NCBI RefSeq assembly: GCF_000426545.1
Contig: NZ_AUFO01000001.1
Span: forward strand, 1 to 64,000
DNA: 64,000 nucleotides
Direction: 5' to 3'
Origin: Paenibacillus massiliensis subsp. panacisoli DSM 21345
GTDB taxonomy: Bacteria > Bacillota > Bacilli > Paenibacillales > Paenibacillaceae
The position numbers and the translations under genes are program-made. Shown here in pieces: positions 21,389-31,507 of this stretch (the stretch's first letter is position 1; each line of letters starts with the position of its first letter). The notes under the pieces are model-generated. The model worked only from the letters and a program-made list of their open reading frames with translations, did not search any database and was not told the origin of the DNA.

Positions 21389-21402
21389 TGAAAGCGTTGA
21401 CA
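21389..21402 (+). promoter_or_regulatory. Catabolite-responsive element overlapping the licT -35 box
   Basis: TGAAAGCGTTGACA fits the CcpA cre consensus exactly, and its last six bases are the -35 hexamer. CcpA binding would exclude RNA polymerase, giving glucose repression of licT and hence of the whole regulon. Confidence 0.75.
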
Positions 21403-21425
21403 TATCCCTGTTTTCAGGCTATACT
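21397..21425 (+). promoter_or_regulatory. Sigma-A promoter of licT
   Basis: TTGACA (21397-21402), 17-base spacer, TATACT (21420-21425). Transcription would start some 20 bases before the RAT. Confidence 0.8.
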
Positions 21426-21450
21426 TGACGCGAATCCATCTTTATTATTG

Positions 21451-21514
21451 GGATTGTTACTATACGGGTATTATGCGTACTCTCATGCATGGTGCTGACT
21501 GTGTAGGCAAAACC
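21451..21514 (+). promoter_or_regulatory. Expanded RAT antiterminator of licT
   Basis: The conserved left half GGATTGTTACT and right half AGGCAAAACC are intact but stand 64 nt end to end instead of the usual 29 or so. The extra sequence sits where the apical loop should be. CTATAC and GTGTAG next to the halves can pair and so extend the stem. The 3' end runs into the terminator arm AAAACCTAAG. Confidence 0.75.
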
Positions 21515-21575
21515 TAAGCTGTCAGAGGACCGGCAATATTGCCTGTTTTATTCTGGCCTGCTTTAGGTTTTTTTT
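21509..21575 (+). terminator. Leader terminator of licT
   Basis: AAAACCTAAGCTG pairs with CCTGCTTTAGGTTTT (one bulge) around an inner GGCAATATTGCC hairpin, followed by a T run. It overlaps the RAT 3' end, so LicT would act positively on its own gene. Confidence 0.8.
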
Positions 21576-21633
21576 GTATCCCGAGACCCAGGTGAATAAG
21601 GGGCGGTTGGTGCAGTGAGAACGGGGGATCAGC

Positions 21634-22485
21634 ATGAAAATAGCGAAAGTCATTAACAACAACGTAATCAGCGTATATCAGACGGACGGTACAGAGGCTG
21701 TTATCATGGGACGTGGGATCGCGTTTAAGAAGAAGCCAGGAGATCAGGTTGACGAGACGCGGATCCAGAAGGTATTTGCACTGAAAAACAAACAGACTAC
21801 CGATAATTTCAAGATGCTGCTACGTGAGGTACCGCTGGAGCTAATCGAGATTGTGGAAGGAATTATCAGTGACGCCAAGCGTGATCAGGACCGGAACCTG
21901 AATGAGAATATCTATGTATCGCTGACAGATCACATTCACTTTGCCATGGAACGTTATGAGCAGGGGATAGAGATAAAAAATGCCCTCTTGTGGGAGATTA
22001 AGCAGCTCTACAAAGAGGAGTTCAATCTGGGTCTCAAGACACTGGAGCAGATCAAGCATAAGCTGGGCGTAGAGCTCCCTCAGGATGAGGCGGCCTTTAT
22101 TGCGATCCATCTTGTGAATGCGGAGATGAATGAAGAAGTAGCGACCACTATGAATATTACCAAATTCATTCAGCAGATTGTGAATATTGCCAAATATCAC
22201 TTTAAAATGGAGCTGGATGAGGAATCATTAAGCTATTTTCGTTTTATTACGCATCTGAAATTCTTCTCGCAGCGGATATTCAACGGCACGCATTATGATA
22301 ACCATGATGACCATTTCTATGACCTCATTCGGGATAAGCATCCTGAGGCAGCAGCCTGTGTAGAGAAGATTAATGTCTTTATCCAAAATGAGTATAATCA
22401 TGTTCTTACGAACGAGGAAAAGCTGTATCTGATGATTCATATTCAGCGAGTGATTACGCGCGGTCCTGAGGTTGCGAATGATTGA
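21634..22485 (+). CDS. licT: LicT/BglG-family transcriptional antiterminator
   Basis: 283 residues, close to LicT (277). Residues 1-55 are the CAT RNA-binding domain (MKIAKVINNNVISVYQ ... GRGIAFKKKPGD). Two PTS regulation domains follow (PRD1 about 65-170, PRD2 about 175-280), with conserved His in TDHIHFAMER, FIAIHLVNAE, RFITHLKFF and MIHIQRV. The phosphorylated state set by HPr and BglP would decide dimerisation. When active it binds RAT RNA and prevents leader terminators from forming in bglA, licT and bglP, allowing induction by beta-glucosides. GGGGGATCAGC precedes the ATG. Its own leader has a RAT, implying positive feedback. Confidence 0.95.
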   Translation: MKIAKVINNNVISVYQTDGTEAVIMGRGIAFKKKPGDQVDETRIQKVFALKNKQTTDNFKMLLREVPLELIEIVEGIISDAKRDQDRNLNENIYVSLTDHIHFAMERYEQGIEIKNALLWEIKQLYKEEFNLGLKTLEQIKHKLGVELPQDEAAFIAIHLVNAEMNEEVATTMNITKFIQQIVNIAKYHFKMELDEESLSYFRFITHLKFFSQRIFNGTHYDNHDDHFYDLIRDKHPEAAACVEKINVFIQNEYNHVLTNEEKLYLMIHIQRVITRGPEVAND

Positions 22486-22500
22486 AATAGCGCTTTATCA
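22483..22500. promoter_or_regulatory. Imperfect palindrome at the licT stop codon
   Basis: TGAAATAGCGCTTTATCA is centred on AGCGCT and looks like a cre with two extra bases in its core. It lies 28 bases upstream of the bglP -35 box. A true CcpA site is doubtful because the half-site spacing is off. Confidence 0.3.
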
Positions 22501-22527
22501 GGATGTTATATGAATTTAAAATAGTTG

Positions 22528-22557
22528 TTGACAATCTTCGAGGCTGTCGTTTACGAT
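22528..22557 (+). promoter_or_regulatory. Probable bglP promoter
   Basis: TTGACA (22528-22533), 18-base spacer, TACGAT (22552-22557). It sits about 34 bases before the RAT. Confidence 0.6.
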
Positions 22558-22590
22558 ATGTCTAACAGGAACTGAATAATGATTTAACTG

Positions 22591-22619
22591 GGATTGTTAC
22601 TGGTTATGCAGGCAAAACC
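22591..22619 (+). promoter_or_regulatory. Canonical RAT antiterminator of bglP
   Basis: The halves GGATTGTTACTG and GCAGGCAAAACC are separated by a five-base apical loop (GTTAT), 29 nt in all, exactly the length and consensus of BglG/LicT targets. It overlaps the terminator by its last six bases. Confidence 0.92.
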
Positions 22620-22677
22620 TAAGTCATGGGAGGAATAGGACTACATGTGTCCCCTCGCCAATGGCTTAGGTTTTTTG
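22614..22677 (+). terminator. Leader terminator of bglP
   Basis: AAAACCTAAGTCAT pairs with ATGGCTTAGGTTTT (one wobble) and is followed by T residues, 54 bases before the bglP start. Confidence 0.88.
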
Positions 22678-22712
22678 TGTGCTCAAAAAATCGGTTCCAC
22701 CTGTTCTAATAA

Positions 22713-24596
<1,884 letters not shown>

Positions 24597-24634
24597 TTCG
24601 ACGATAAAGCTACTATAATGTTCATATCATGGAT

Positions 24635-24672
24635 AGGCAGCGAGCCCTTTAAGGGTGTCGCTGCCTCTTTTT
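24635..24672 (+). terminator. Rho-independent terminator of bglP
   Basis: AGGCAGCGAGCCCTTTAAGG folds back on GGTGTCGCTGCCT, followed by CTTTTTATT. Confidence 0.88.
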
Positions 24673-24677
24673 ATTAA

Positions 24678-24715
24678 GATGATAGAATTTATAAGCTTTC
24701 TGCGAACCTGATAGT
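24678..24715 (+). repeat. Post-terminator dispersed element, copy A (short)
   Basis: AGAATTTATAAGCTTTC here shares its first 12 bases exactly with copy C at 51379. Both begin a few bases after a terminator U-tract. Only the first third of the longer element is recognisable in this copy. Confidence 0.4.
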
Positions 24716-24840
24716 AAAATAAGAAATGCGAACTATTGTTCCCTATGATAACTTGCTATACAATATATGAGGGAATGGAGCGGTAACATCCATTATTTAC
24801 ATTGTGGCTGCCCAGATGAATAGAGAGGATGCATGACATC

Positions 24841-25551
24841 ATGATGGGAAGAGCCCATATTATTATTGGTACTGGCGTTAGCTGGTCAGTGCTTGTGCTG
24901 CAAGGCTATGATGTAACATTGCCCGCTGCCGCAGCGGCTGTGATTGGATCCTTGCTGCCGGATATTGATGAACCGAATTCGCTCTTGCTTAGCAGGACAA
25001 TGCCACGGAAGCTGTTGCGTTGGGTACAGATATTGACACTAGTCGGTGCTGTGATTGTGTTCATGGCAGGTGTATTCAGCTACCCATGGGATTGGATTCT
25101 GGCAGGGATTATGGCCATCGTGGCGTGGATTCCTTCCCGCTCCTTACGGAAGGTCATTTTGTTTGCGCTAGGGGCGGGGTTCGCCTGGTACGGTGGTGCC
25201 TATAGTCCGTGGAATTATATTGCGGGCAGTCTGCTCGTAATTTGCACCATTGTCCCTCATCGTGGGCTGACGCATACGCTCTATGGAGCGGTAGCCTGGA
25301 CAGGGCTGCTGTATGGCACGACAGCCGCTTATGGAGACAGCATCTGGCTGGCAGGTGGTATAGCCTATATAGTGCATCTCCTTGCGGATTCCTTGACCAA
25401 TAATGGCATTAAGCCACTACCTCCCCTGAATCTGCGCCTTCGCTTCCGCCTGATGAGCACAGGGACGAAGAAGGGAGCCAGGGTCGAGAACATTTGCATT
25501 GCTCTGACGCTGTTACTGGTGACAGTCGCGTACATTTTTCGATCCGTTTGA
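24841..25551 (+). CDS. YdjM-family membrane metal-dependent hydrolase (DUF457-like)
   Basis: About 236 residues with five or six hydrophobic spans. The in-frame ATG at 24829 touches GAGAGG, so 24841 or 24844 is more likely, though the choice is uncertain. Conserved metal-ligand-like residues are His in GRAHIIIG, Asp in GSLLPDIDEPNS, His in VPHRGLTHTLY, and His/Asp in VHLLADSLTNNGIKPLPP. This His/Asp pattern at membrane faces defines the LexA-induced YdjM group of putative inner-membrane hydrolases; the reaction is not known. It is flanked by terminators and appears to be a single-gene unit. Confidence 0.85.
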   Translation: MMGRAHIIIGTGVSWSVLVLQGYDVTLPAAAAAVIGSLLPDIDEPNSLLLSRTMPRKLLRWVQILTLVGAVIVFMAGVFSYPWDWILAGIMAIVAWIPSRSLRKVILFALGAGFAWYGGAYSPWNYIAGSLLVICTIVPHRGLTHTLYGAVAWTGLLYGTTAAYGDSIWLAGGIAYIVHLLADSLTNNGIKPLPPLNLRLRFRLMSTGTKKGARVENICIALTLLLVTVAYIFRSV

Positions 25552-25574
25552 TGAATGAGTAGTGACAACACACG

Positions 25575-25635
25575 AAAGCCATGCCCTGCGGCACGTATCC
25601 CTTTTTCAGGATAGACGAGCCAGGAGCATGGCTTT
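25575..25635. terminator. Stem-loop between convergent ydjM-like and M42 genes
   Basis: AAAGCCATGC (25575-25584) and GCATGGCTTT (25626-25635) can pair, with a long loop between. There is no strong U-tract on either side, so termination efficiency is uncertain. Confidence 0.45.
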
Positions 25636-25674
25636 GGTCATTGTGGCTGTGTAAGTCTCATGATCTCGGCATGA

Positions 25675-26748
25675 TCAGGAGTTCTCAATGATGGTATTGA
25701 GTGTGGTGCGATCCAGATGCTTCACAAGCTTGATAATCAGTTCTTTTGCAGCTGCATAATCATCTGTGTGAATAATGGAGCCAGAAGTATGGATGTATCT
25801 ACCACATATGCCAATGACAGTGGAAGGAACACCTTTACCACTTAAATGAACCTGACCAGCGTCTGTTCCACCTGGAGAGATGAAATATTGATACTTAATA
25901 CGATGCGTATCCGCCATATCCTTCACATATTCCACCAACCCACGGTGGGTCAACATCGTAGGATCAAATACGCGCAGTAAAGCGCCGTGACCGAGATGCC
26001 CATAGGCATTTTTGTCGCCGGTCATATCGTTAGCTGCACTACAATCAAGTGCGAAGAAAATGTCCGGCTGAATGAGATTGGCCGCCGTTCTTGCTCCTCG
26101 CAGCCCCAATTCCTCCTGCACAGTAGCTCCCGTATATAACGTGTTTGGCAGCTTTTCCTTATGTACAGCCTCAAGCAGCTCAATTGCCAGGCCGACACCA
26201 TAGCGGTTGTCCCAGGCTTTGGCCATTATTTTTTTGGGGTTAGCCAGAGGTGTGAACTTGCTTACTGGAACAATGGATGTCCCGGGCACGATCCCCAAAG
26301 CCTCTACTTCCTCACGACTATCTGCACCAATATCTAGATACATGTGCTTCAATTCAACGGGTTTGCTGCGAGCAGCATCATCGAGCAGGTGTGTAGGTGT
26401 CGAGCCTACAACGCCTTCGATCGGTCCATTTGGCGTGATGACCTGAAGTCGCTGAGACATGACTGCTTGACTCCACCAGCCGCCGAGCTGCTGGAATTTG
26501 ATCATGCCAGTATCTGTAATGCCGTTGACCAAGAAGCCAACCTCATCAAAATGTCCCGCTACCATGACGCGAGGTCCTTCCTCATCGCCTCTTACAACTC
26601 CGAATAGGCTTCCCAGATGATCCTGTACGAATTCATTGGTGTAGGATGACATCTTGTCTTTTACCCATGCTCTGAGCTCTCGTTCATGCCCTGGTGCAGA
26701 AGGGAATTCAGTCAATGTTCTGAACAACTCTAAAGTGTGCTGATCCAT
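25675..26748 (-). CDS. M42-family metallo-aminopeptidase
   Basis: 357 residues from the ATG at 26748, 11 bases behind GAGGAG on the reverse strand; the in-frame GTG at 26760 abuts the GAGGAG. Two-metal peptidase features are His in [12 protein letters not shown], Asp in [10 protein letters not shown], the catalytic Glu pair in [10 protein letters not shown], Asp in [10 protein letters not shown], and the last His in [13 protein letters not shown]. Family members form tetrahedral dodecamers that trim peptides in the cytoplasm. Some relatives were annotated as endoglucanases, but the sequence supports a peptidase. No neighbour suggests a specific substrate. Confidence 0.92.
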   Translation of the reverse strand: MDQHTLELFRTLTEFPSAPGHERELRAWVKDKMSSYTNEFVQDHLGSLFGVVRGDEEGPRVMVAGHFDEVGFLVNGITDTGMIKFQQLGGWWSQAVMSQRLQVITPNGPIEGVVGSTPTHLLDDAARSKPVELKHMYLDIGADSREEVEALGIVPGTSIVPVSKFTPLANPKKIMAKAWDNRYGVGLAIELLEAVHKEKLPNTLYTGATVQEELGLRGARTAANLIQPDIFFALDCSAANDMTGDKNAYGHLGHGALLRVFDPTMLTHRGLVEYVKDMADTHRIKYQYFISPGGTDAGQVHLSGKGVPSTVIGICGRYIHTSGSIIHTDDYAAAKELIIKLVKHLDRTTLNTIIENS

Positions 26749-26960
26749 GTATGTAATCACTCCTCATTAATTAACCACCGGATAGTTATTATGTTTAAGT
26801 ATAAAGCATTATGTATAAATGTCCATGCTGAATCCGCTTGTCAGAAGTGGTGATCAGTACGAAATTACCAATCATAACAAGGCCTCCCTCGACAAATAAT
26901 GAACATGGAGAAAGATTGTCCTTTAGTTCTTTATTTTAATACGATACAGGAGGTGCGGGG

Positions 26961-27470
26961 ATGGCTGTGAAAACAGGGCGTTCCAATGCTGGACAACAGA
27001 TCAAGCCGAAATTGACTCTTCACGAGGAAGAATATCAGCAACTTGCCAAGAAGCATGAGCCTTCCAGAAAGGTGCTGGTGAACTGCATCCGTGCTTTTTT
27101 AGTAGGTGGTTTTATTTGTCTTATCGGTCAGGTCATTCTCCGTGCTTTTATGGCCGGATTCGATATGACGGCCAAAGATGCAGGAAATCCAACCGTTGCA
27201 GTCTTGATTCTGATCTCCGTCATTTTGACCAGCATGGGGGTATATGACAAGTTCGCACAATGGGCGGGTGCAGGGACAGCCGTGCCTGTAACGGGCTTTG
27301 CCAACTCCATGTGTTCAGCAGCAATTGAGCATCGGTCAGAGGGTCTGGTGCTTGGTGTCGGTGCCAGTATGTTCAAGCTTGCGGGCTCCGTCATTGTATT
27401 CGGCGTGGTCGCTGCGTTCATCATTGGACTTGTCTATGCAGCTCTAGGTGTAGGAGGCAATCATTTATGA
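26961..27470 (+). CDS. spoVAC: Stage V sporulation protein AC
   Basis: 169 residues, with four hydrophobic segments after a charged N-terminal 40 residues (HEPSRKVLVNCIRAFLVGGF). SpoVAC is part of the inner-membrane channel that moves dipicolinic acid into the developing spore and releases it in germination. AGGAGGTGCGGGG precedes the ATG. Its stop overlaps the spoVAD start by four bases (ATGA). Expression under sigma G is expected from the family, but I could not identify a clear sigma G promoter in the gap. Confidence 0.95.
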   Translation: MAVKTGRSNAGQQIKPKLTLHEEEYQQLAKKHEPSRKVLVNCIRAFLVGGFICLIGQVILRAFMAGFDMTAKDAGNPTVAVLILISVILTSMGVYDKFAQWAGAGTAVPVTGFANSMCSAAIEHRSEGLVLGVGASMFKLAGSVIVFGVVAAFIIGLVYAALGVGGNHL

Positions 27471-28486
27471 AAAGATTGGGTGAGCAGACCTGGAAATTCG
27501 AATCACGTCCGCGGATTGCGGGAAGCGCTACTGTAGTTGGCCCTGATGAAGGCGAGGGTCCCCTTGCCGCAGATTTCAGCTATGTGTATGACAACCTTGA
27601 GATTGATGAGAAAACTTGGGAAAAGGCTGAACGCCGCTTGCTGGAGCAAGCCGCACAGCTTGCTCTGGTCAACTCCAATCTGACCAAGGATGATATTCAG
27701 TTTTTTGTGGGCGGCGACTTGCTGAACCAGATTATTAGCAGTTCCTTTGCTGCACGTAAGCTTGGCATCCCTTACCTGGGCGTATTTGGTGCCTGCTCCA
27801 CCTCGATGGAGAGCCTTGCTTTGGCTTCCCTTATTGTGGATTCAGGGGGCGCAGATTATGCCATCGCGGGTACTTCCAGTCACAACTGTACGGCAGAAAA
27901 GCAATTTCGCTATCCTACGGAATATGGCTCTCAGAAGCCGCCAACCGCACAATATACCGTTACTGGGGCAGGCTGTGCCGTCGTTGGTACAACCGGCAAT
28001 GGTGCAATTGTTGACTGTGCGACCATAGGCAGGGTACAGGATATGGGAATTAAGGACCCGTTCAATATGGGAGGCGCTATGGCCCCAGCAGCAGCAGACA
28101 CCATTCTTTCTCATTTTCGAGACACAGGAAGAAGTGTTCAGGATTATGATTTGATTGTGACTGGTGACCTCGCATCTGTGGGTCTTCCTATAATGAAGGA
28201 ATTACTCAAGGATCATGGGATGGATACCGAAGCGACGGAATTTAACGACTGCGGGCTCATGATCTTTGATCGTGAGAAGCAGAAGCAAGTTATTGCGGGT
28301 GGAAGCGGCTGCGGCTGTGCAGCAGTAGTGACCTATGGGCATCTGCTCAAGCGCCTGCAGCGTGGGGAACTAAAGCGAGTGCTGGTTGTTGCTACAGGAG
28401 CACTCTTATCGCCACTTTCGTATCAGCAAGGAGACAGTATTCCATGTGTTGCACATGCTGTAGCTTTAGAAGCAGGAGGACAATAA
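27467..28486 (+). CDS. spoVAD: Stage V sporulation protein AD
   Basis: 339 residues with a thiolase-like fold. Recognisable segments are GVFGACSTSMESLALAS, the repeated Gly-rich ATSVG/GSGCG parts (GGSGCGCAAVVTYG) and RIAGSATVVGPDEGEGPLAADF near the N-terminus. SpoVAD binds dipicolinic acid and sits on the outer face of the SpoVA channel. It lacks the catalytic use of thiolases. The ATG overlaps spoVAC, and spoVAE follows after one base, so the three are translationally coupled. Confidence 0.96.
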   Translation: MKRLGEQTWKFESRPRIAGSATVVGPDEGEGPLAADFSYVYDNLEIDEKTWEKAERRLLEQAAQLALVNSNLTKDDIQFFVGGDLLNQIISSSFAARKLGIPYLGVFGACSTSMESLALASLIVDSGGADYAIAGTSSHNCTAEKQFRYPTEYGSQKPPTAQYTVTGAGCAVVGTTGNGAIVDCATIGRVQDMGIKDPFNMGGAMAPAAADTILSHFRDTGRSVQDYDLIVTGDLASVGLPIMKELLKDHGMDTEATEFNDCGLMIFDREKQKQVIAGGSGCGCAAVVTYGHLLKRLQRGELKRVLVVATGALLSPLSYQQGDSIPCVAHAVALEAGGQ

Positions 28487-28487
28487 T

Positions 28488-28838
28488 ATGCAATTTTTAT
28501 GGGCTTTCTTAGTAGGCGGCGCGATCTGTGTCGTGGGGCAAATCTTAATTGATGTATTCAAGCTGACTCCTGCCCATACCATGAGTTCGCTTGTCGTTGC
28601 GGGGGCAGTAGCAGATGCAGTAGGCATTTATGATCCATTAATTAAGTTCGCAGGGGCTGGGGCAACCGTGCCCATTACCAGCTTCGGTAATCAACTCGTC
28701 CACGGAGCATTGACAGAGCTGGAGACACAAGGATGGATGGGGGTTATTACCGGCATCTTCAGCCTGACGAGTGCGGGTATCTCCTCTGCGATAATCTTTT
28801 CCTTTCTGGCAGCATTGGTCGTTCGGCCCAAAGGATAA
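28488..28838 (+). CDS. spoVAE: Stage V sporulation protein AE (AEb type)
   Basis: 116 residues and almost entirely hydrophobic (WAFLVGGAICVVGQILIDVF ... GIYDPLIKFAGAGATVPITS). It is clearly a paralogue of SpoVAC in the middle: 'GAGATVPITSFGNQL' here aligns with 'GAGTAVPVTGFANSM' there. It is the third component of the DPA channel. The operon ends here, with no spoVAA, AB, AEa or AF adjacent. Confidence 0.94.
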   Translation: MQFLWAFLVGGAICVVGQILIDVFKLTPAHTMSSLVVAGAVADAVGIYDPLIKFAGAGATVPITSFGNQLVHGALTELETQGWMGVITGIFSLTSAGISSAIIFSFLAALVVRPKG

Positions 28839-28948
28839 AGCTGTATTAGCTGAACATAACATTTACATGTCGTATACATCGGTTTCTGCGGCGACCTGCA
28901 GATCAGGTCGTGAATTCAAAAGCCTCATCATCTAATAAGCGAATGCCG

Positions 28949-28978
28949 ACATCCCGGAGCAGAGTTTCGGGGTGTTTT
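28949..28978 (+). terminator. Terminator of spoVACDE
   Basis: ACATCCCGG and TCGGGGTGT pair (with wobbles) around a nine-base loop, followed by TTTT. Confidence 0.65.
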
Positions 28979-29163
28979 GCTGTTAGCTACACTGGGTATT
29001 GTACATAGATATGAGAAATTGATAGTTATAGAGAAAATCACAGGAATACTGGAAACTGGAAGCTGTGGCAAGTGTACTCTCGCTTCATGTTCATGTACAA
29101 TAATGAATAGAAACTACTTTTAATAGAAGCTATATCGTAGATTCCAACATCTTAATGCACTTA

Positions 29164-29216
29164 CTCATGAATTCAATGACTTCAATAAACTCAACAAACT
29201 CAATAAATTTAATGAA
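29164..29216 (+). repeat. 9-nt tandem repeat in the moxR leader
   Basis: About five and a half imperfect copies of (C/T)TCAATAAA run in register: TTCAATGAC, TTCAATAAA, CTCAACAAA, CTCAATAAA, TTTAATGAA. It ends 81 bases before the moxR start codon. The surrounding 459-base gap (28839-29297) holds only this repeat and the terminator of spoVAE. Confidence 0.75.
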
Positions 29217-29297
29217 TGCCCTTAATAGAATAGCAGTTGAATCGTTTACGTCCTGTGAACGGACTGCATGTTGATATTTTAGGAGGTACACGATTAT

Positions 29298-30257
29298 ATG
29301 CCCGTTCGCCAAGAATCTCTGCAGACGATCTCTGCAGTCCGTACGAATCTAGAATCATGCATACTAGGTAAATCTTTTGAAATACAGCTGCTCATGACCG
29401 CGATGCTTGCGGGAGGGCATGTACTCATCGAGGATGTGCCGGGTACTGGCAAAACTCAGATGATCAAAGCATTGGCAAAGTCCATGCGAGGCGATTACAG
29501 ACGGATTCAGTGTAACCCCGACTTGTTGCCAAGTGATATTACAGGGGTATCCATTTTCCACCCCAAGGATGAGAAATTCTACTTCAGACCCGGTCCGGTC
29601 ATGACGAATATTTTGCTTGCTGATGAGATTAACAGAGCCACAACCAAGACACAATCTGCCCTGCTGGAGGTTATGGAGGAACGGAGCGTCACTGTGGATG
29701 GCGAGACATATCTACTACCATCCCCGTTCATGCTGTGTGCCACCCAGAACCCGATTGACTTCGAAGGTACGTATATGCTTCCTGAAGCGCAGCTGGATCG
29801 ATTCATGCTGAAGCTCAGTCTGGGCTACCCAGATGAAGAGACAGAGAGAAATCTACTGTTCAGCCATCAGCAAGGCCAGCCAGTGGACAAACTGGAGCCT
29901 GTAGCTAATATGGAGCAGATCGCAGCCATTCAGCGCGAGATTCGTGATGTCTATCTGAATGAGGATGTAGCATCCTATCTGCTGGGAGTGGTTCGTTCGA
30001 CGCGTGAAAATTCAGCCGTACTGCTCGGGGCCAGCCCTCGCGCCGCCCTATCTTTTGTTATGGCTGTCAAGGCTTATGCCTTTTTGCAAGAGAGAGACTA
30101 TGTGCTTCCTGACGATGTGAAGACCTTGGCTCCTTATGTGCTGGCACACCGCTTGCTGCTGCGCCCTGAGGCCCGCATGGATCACGCAAATTCGCAGGCT
30201 GTGCTGCATTCGATCCTGCGGCAGGTTGAGGTGCCCGTACAGCTGGAGAGATTGTGA
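29298..30257 (+). CDS. MoxR-family AAA+ ATPase
   Basis: 319 residues. Walker A is GVPGTGKTQMIKA-like (VPGTGKTQ near residue 48), Walker B is NILLADEINRAT, sensor 1 lies in MLCATQNPIDFEGTYMLPEA, and the C-terminal lid contains GASPRAALSF. MoxR ATPases act as chaperones for VWA or transglutaminase partners. It starts an operon with a DUF58 protein and a membrane transglutaminase, the same order as Bacillus yeaC-yeaD-yebA. AGGAGG precedes the ATG. Confidence 0.94.
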   Translation: MPVRQESLQTISAVRTNLESCILGKSFEIQLLMTAMLAGGHVLIEDVPGTGKTQMIKALAKSMRGDYRRIQCNPDLLPSDITGVSIFHPKDEKFYFRPGPVMTNILLADEINRATTKTQSALLEVMEERSVTVDGETYLLPSPFMLCATQNPIDFEGTYMLPEAQLDRFMLKLSLGYPDEETERNLLFSHQQGQPVDKLEPVANMEQIAAIQREIRDVYLNEDVASYLLGVVRSTRENSAVLLGASPRAALSFVMAVKAYAFLQERDYVLPDDVKTLAPYVLAHRLLLRPEARMDHANSQAVLHSILRQVEVPVQLERL

Positions 30258-30259
30258 AC

Positions 30260-31507
30260 ATGAGCACGGGTAAATTCAGTACCAAGCTACGTTATATTAA
30301 CGCTAAAGTAGGTACTTTTATTCTGATCTGGGTGGTCTGCCTCCTCTATGTGTTGTTTCAAGGCGGCAAGACATCCTTTATGCTGCTGTCCATGATTACG
30401 TTGCTGGGCTTATATTTGTGGATTTCGGGGCTCAGTAGTGTAAGTCGTGCCACAGGCGTCCGGCGATTGTCCTCTGGAGAGGAATATGATGATCTGCTTC
30501 ACGCGGGGGATCAGGTGCATGTCAGACACAATGTCAGCATCCCTGGATTTTTGCCGCTGCCTTATGTCATTGTCAGAGAGGTGCTGCACCGTCATACAGG
30601 CGAGACATGGTCTTTTGAGGAAAGTATTATTCCATCCATGAAAGGGGAGGGGCAGCTCTCCTATCAGACTCCGTCCTTGGAGCGGGGAAGGTATTCCTTT
30701 GCAGAGACCGAGATTGTCAGTGAGGATATATTTGGTCTCTTGGAGAATAAGGGACGTCTTAAGGTGCCGGGGGATTTCAGAGTCCTTCCCCGGACAGCGT
30801 TCATTCCCCACTGGGATCTGAACGACTACAAGACCAGACGGTCCGGCCAGCAATCCACCCACATTCGTACCCGCAGAGAGACGACTCAGATCAACGGAGT
30901 TCGTGATTATGTATATGGGGACCGCCTATCGCGTATTCACTGGAATGCAACAGCCCGAACGGGTAGCTGGAAATCCAAAGAATATGAGCACGAGACGATT
31001 CCGAAAACCATCGTAATTCTGGATCAACTGGCTACGCATTATGCTTCAAGAGATCAATTCGAGCTTGCTGTCTCCTACGCGGCTTCACTGCTGGATTATG
31101 GTGGTCGTGAGCGAATGCGTATTGGCTTGGGTGTGGCAGGTAACGAACTAAAGGTGTTCACGGCAAGTGAGAATATCAATGATATTCAGAAAATGATACA
31201 GCATCTCGTGGATGTCGACATGGAGGAGAATGGCGACCTGCAGATTGCCTTGGAAAAGCAGCTTCATCTGCTTCCATCCGGGTCGTATATGGTGCTGATT
31301 AGCCCTTGTACAGATGATCGGATATTGGAGCTGCTGCGTTGGGCAGACACACGCGGGATGATTCCCTGCTATGTACATGTTGGAGGCTCTCGTGCAACCT
31401 CATCTCAAGAGGAGTGGAAGGAATTATTACGCATGAGAGGCATTAAGGCTTATACAGTATCCTCTCTTGAAGAGTTACCTGCTGTGATGGGAGGAGGGGG
31501 ACGATGA
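30260..31507 (+). CDS. DUF58 (VWA-like) protein
   Basis: 415 residues. The ATG at 30260 is 9 bases behind GGAGAG; the in-frame GTG at 30254 overlaps the moxR stop. Two N-terminal membrane spans (VGTFILIWVVCLLYVLFQ and MLLSMITLLGLYLWISGL) are followed by a beta-rich stretch and the DUF58 core GVRDYVYGDRLSRIHWNATA near residue 215. A VWA-like alpha/beta domain follows (TIVILDQLATHYASRDQFEL). It is the usual partner of MoxR and is related to Bacillus YeaD. Function is inferred to be envelope-related. Its stop overlaps the next start. Confidence 0.9.
   Translation: MSTGKFSTKLRYINAKVGTFILIWVVCLLYVLFQGGKTSFMLLSMITLLGLYLWISGLSSVSRATGVRRLSSGEEYDDLLHAGDQVHVRHNVSIPGFLPLPYVIVREVLHRHTGETWSFEESIIPSMKGEGQLSYQTPSLERGRYSFAETEIVSEDIFGLLENKGRLKVPGDFRVLPRTAFIPHWDLNDYKTRRSGQQSTHIRTRRETTQINGVRDYVYGDRLSRIHWNATARTGSWKSKEYEHETIPKTIVILDQLATHYASRDQFELAVSYAASLLDYGGRERMRIGLGVAGNELKVFTASENINDIQKMIQHLVDVDMEENGDLQIALEKQLHLLPSGSYMVLISPCTDDRILELLRWADTRGMIPCYVHVGGSRATSSQEEWKELLRMRGIKAYTVSSLEELPAVMGGGGR

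Noticed and set aside
26891-26950. Sigma G promoter for spoVAC
   Set aside because: TGAACA near 26900 has no CATACTA-like partner at the right distance; AATACGATA near 26939 lacks a -35.
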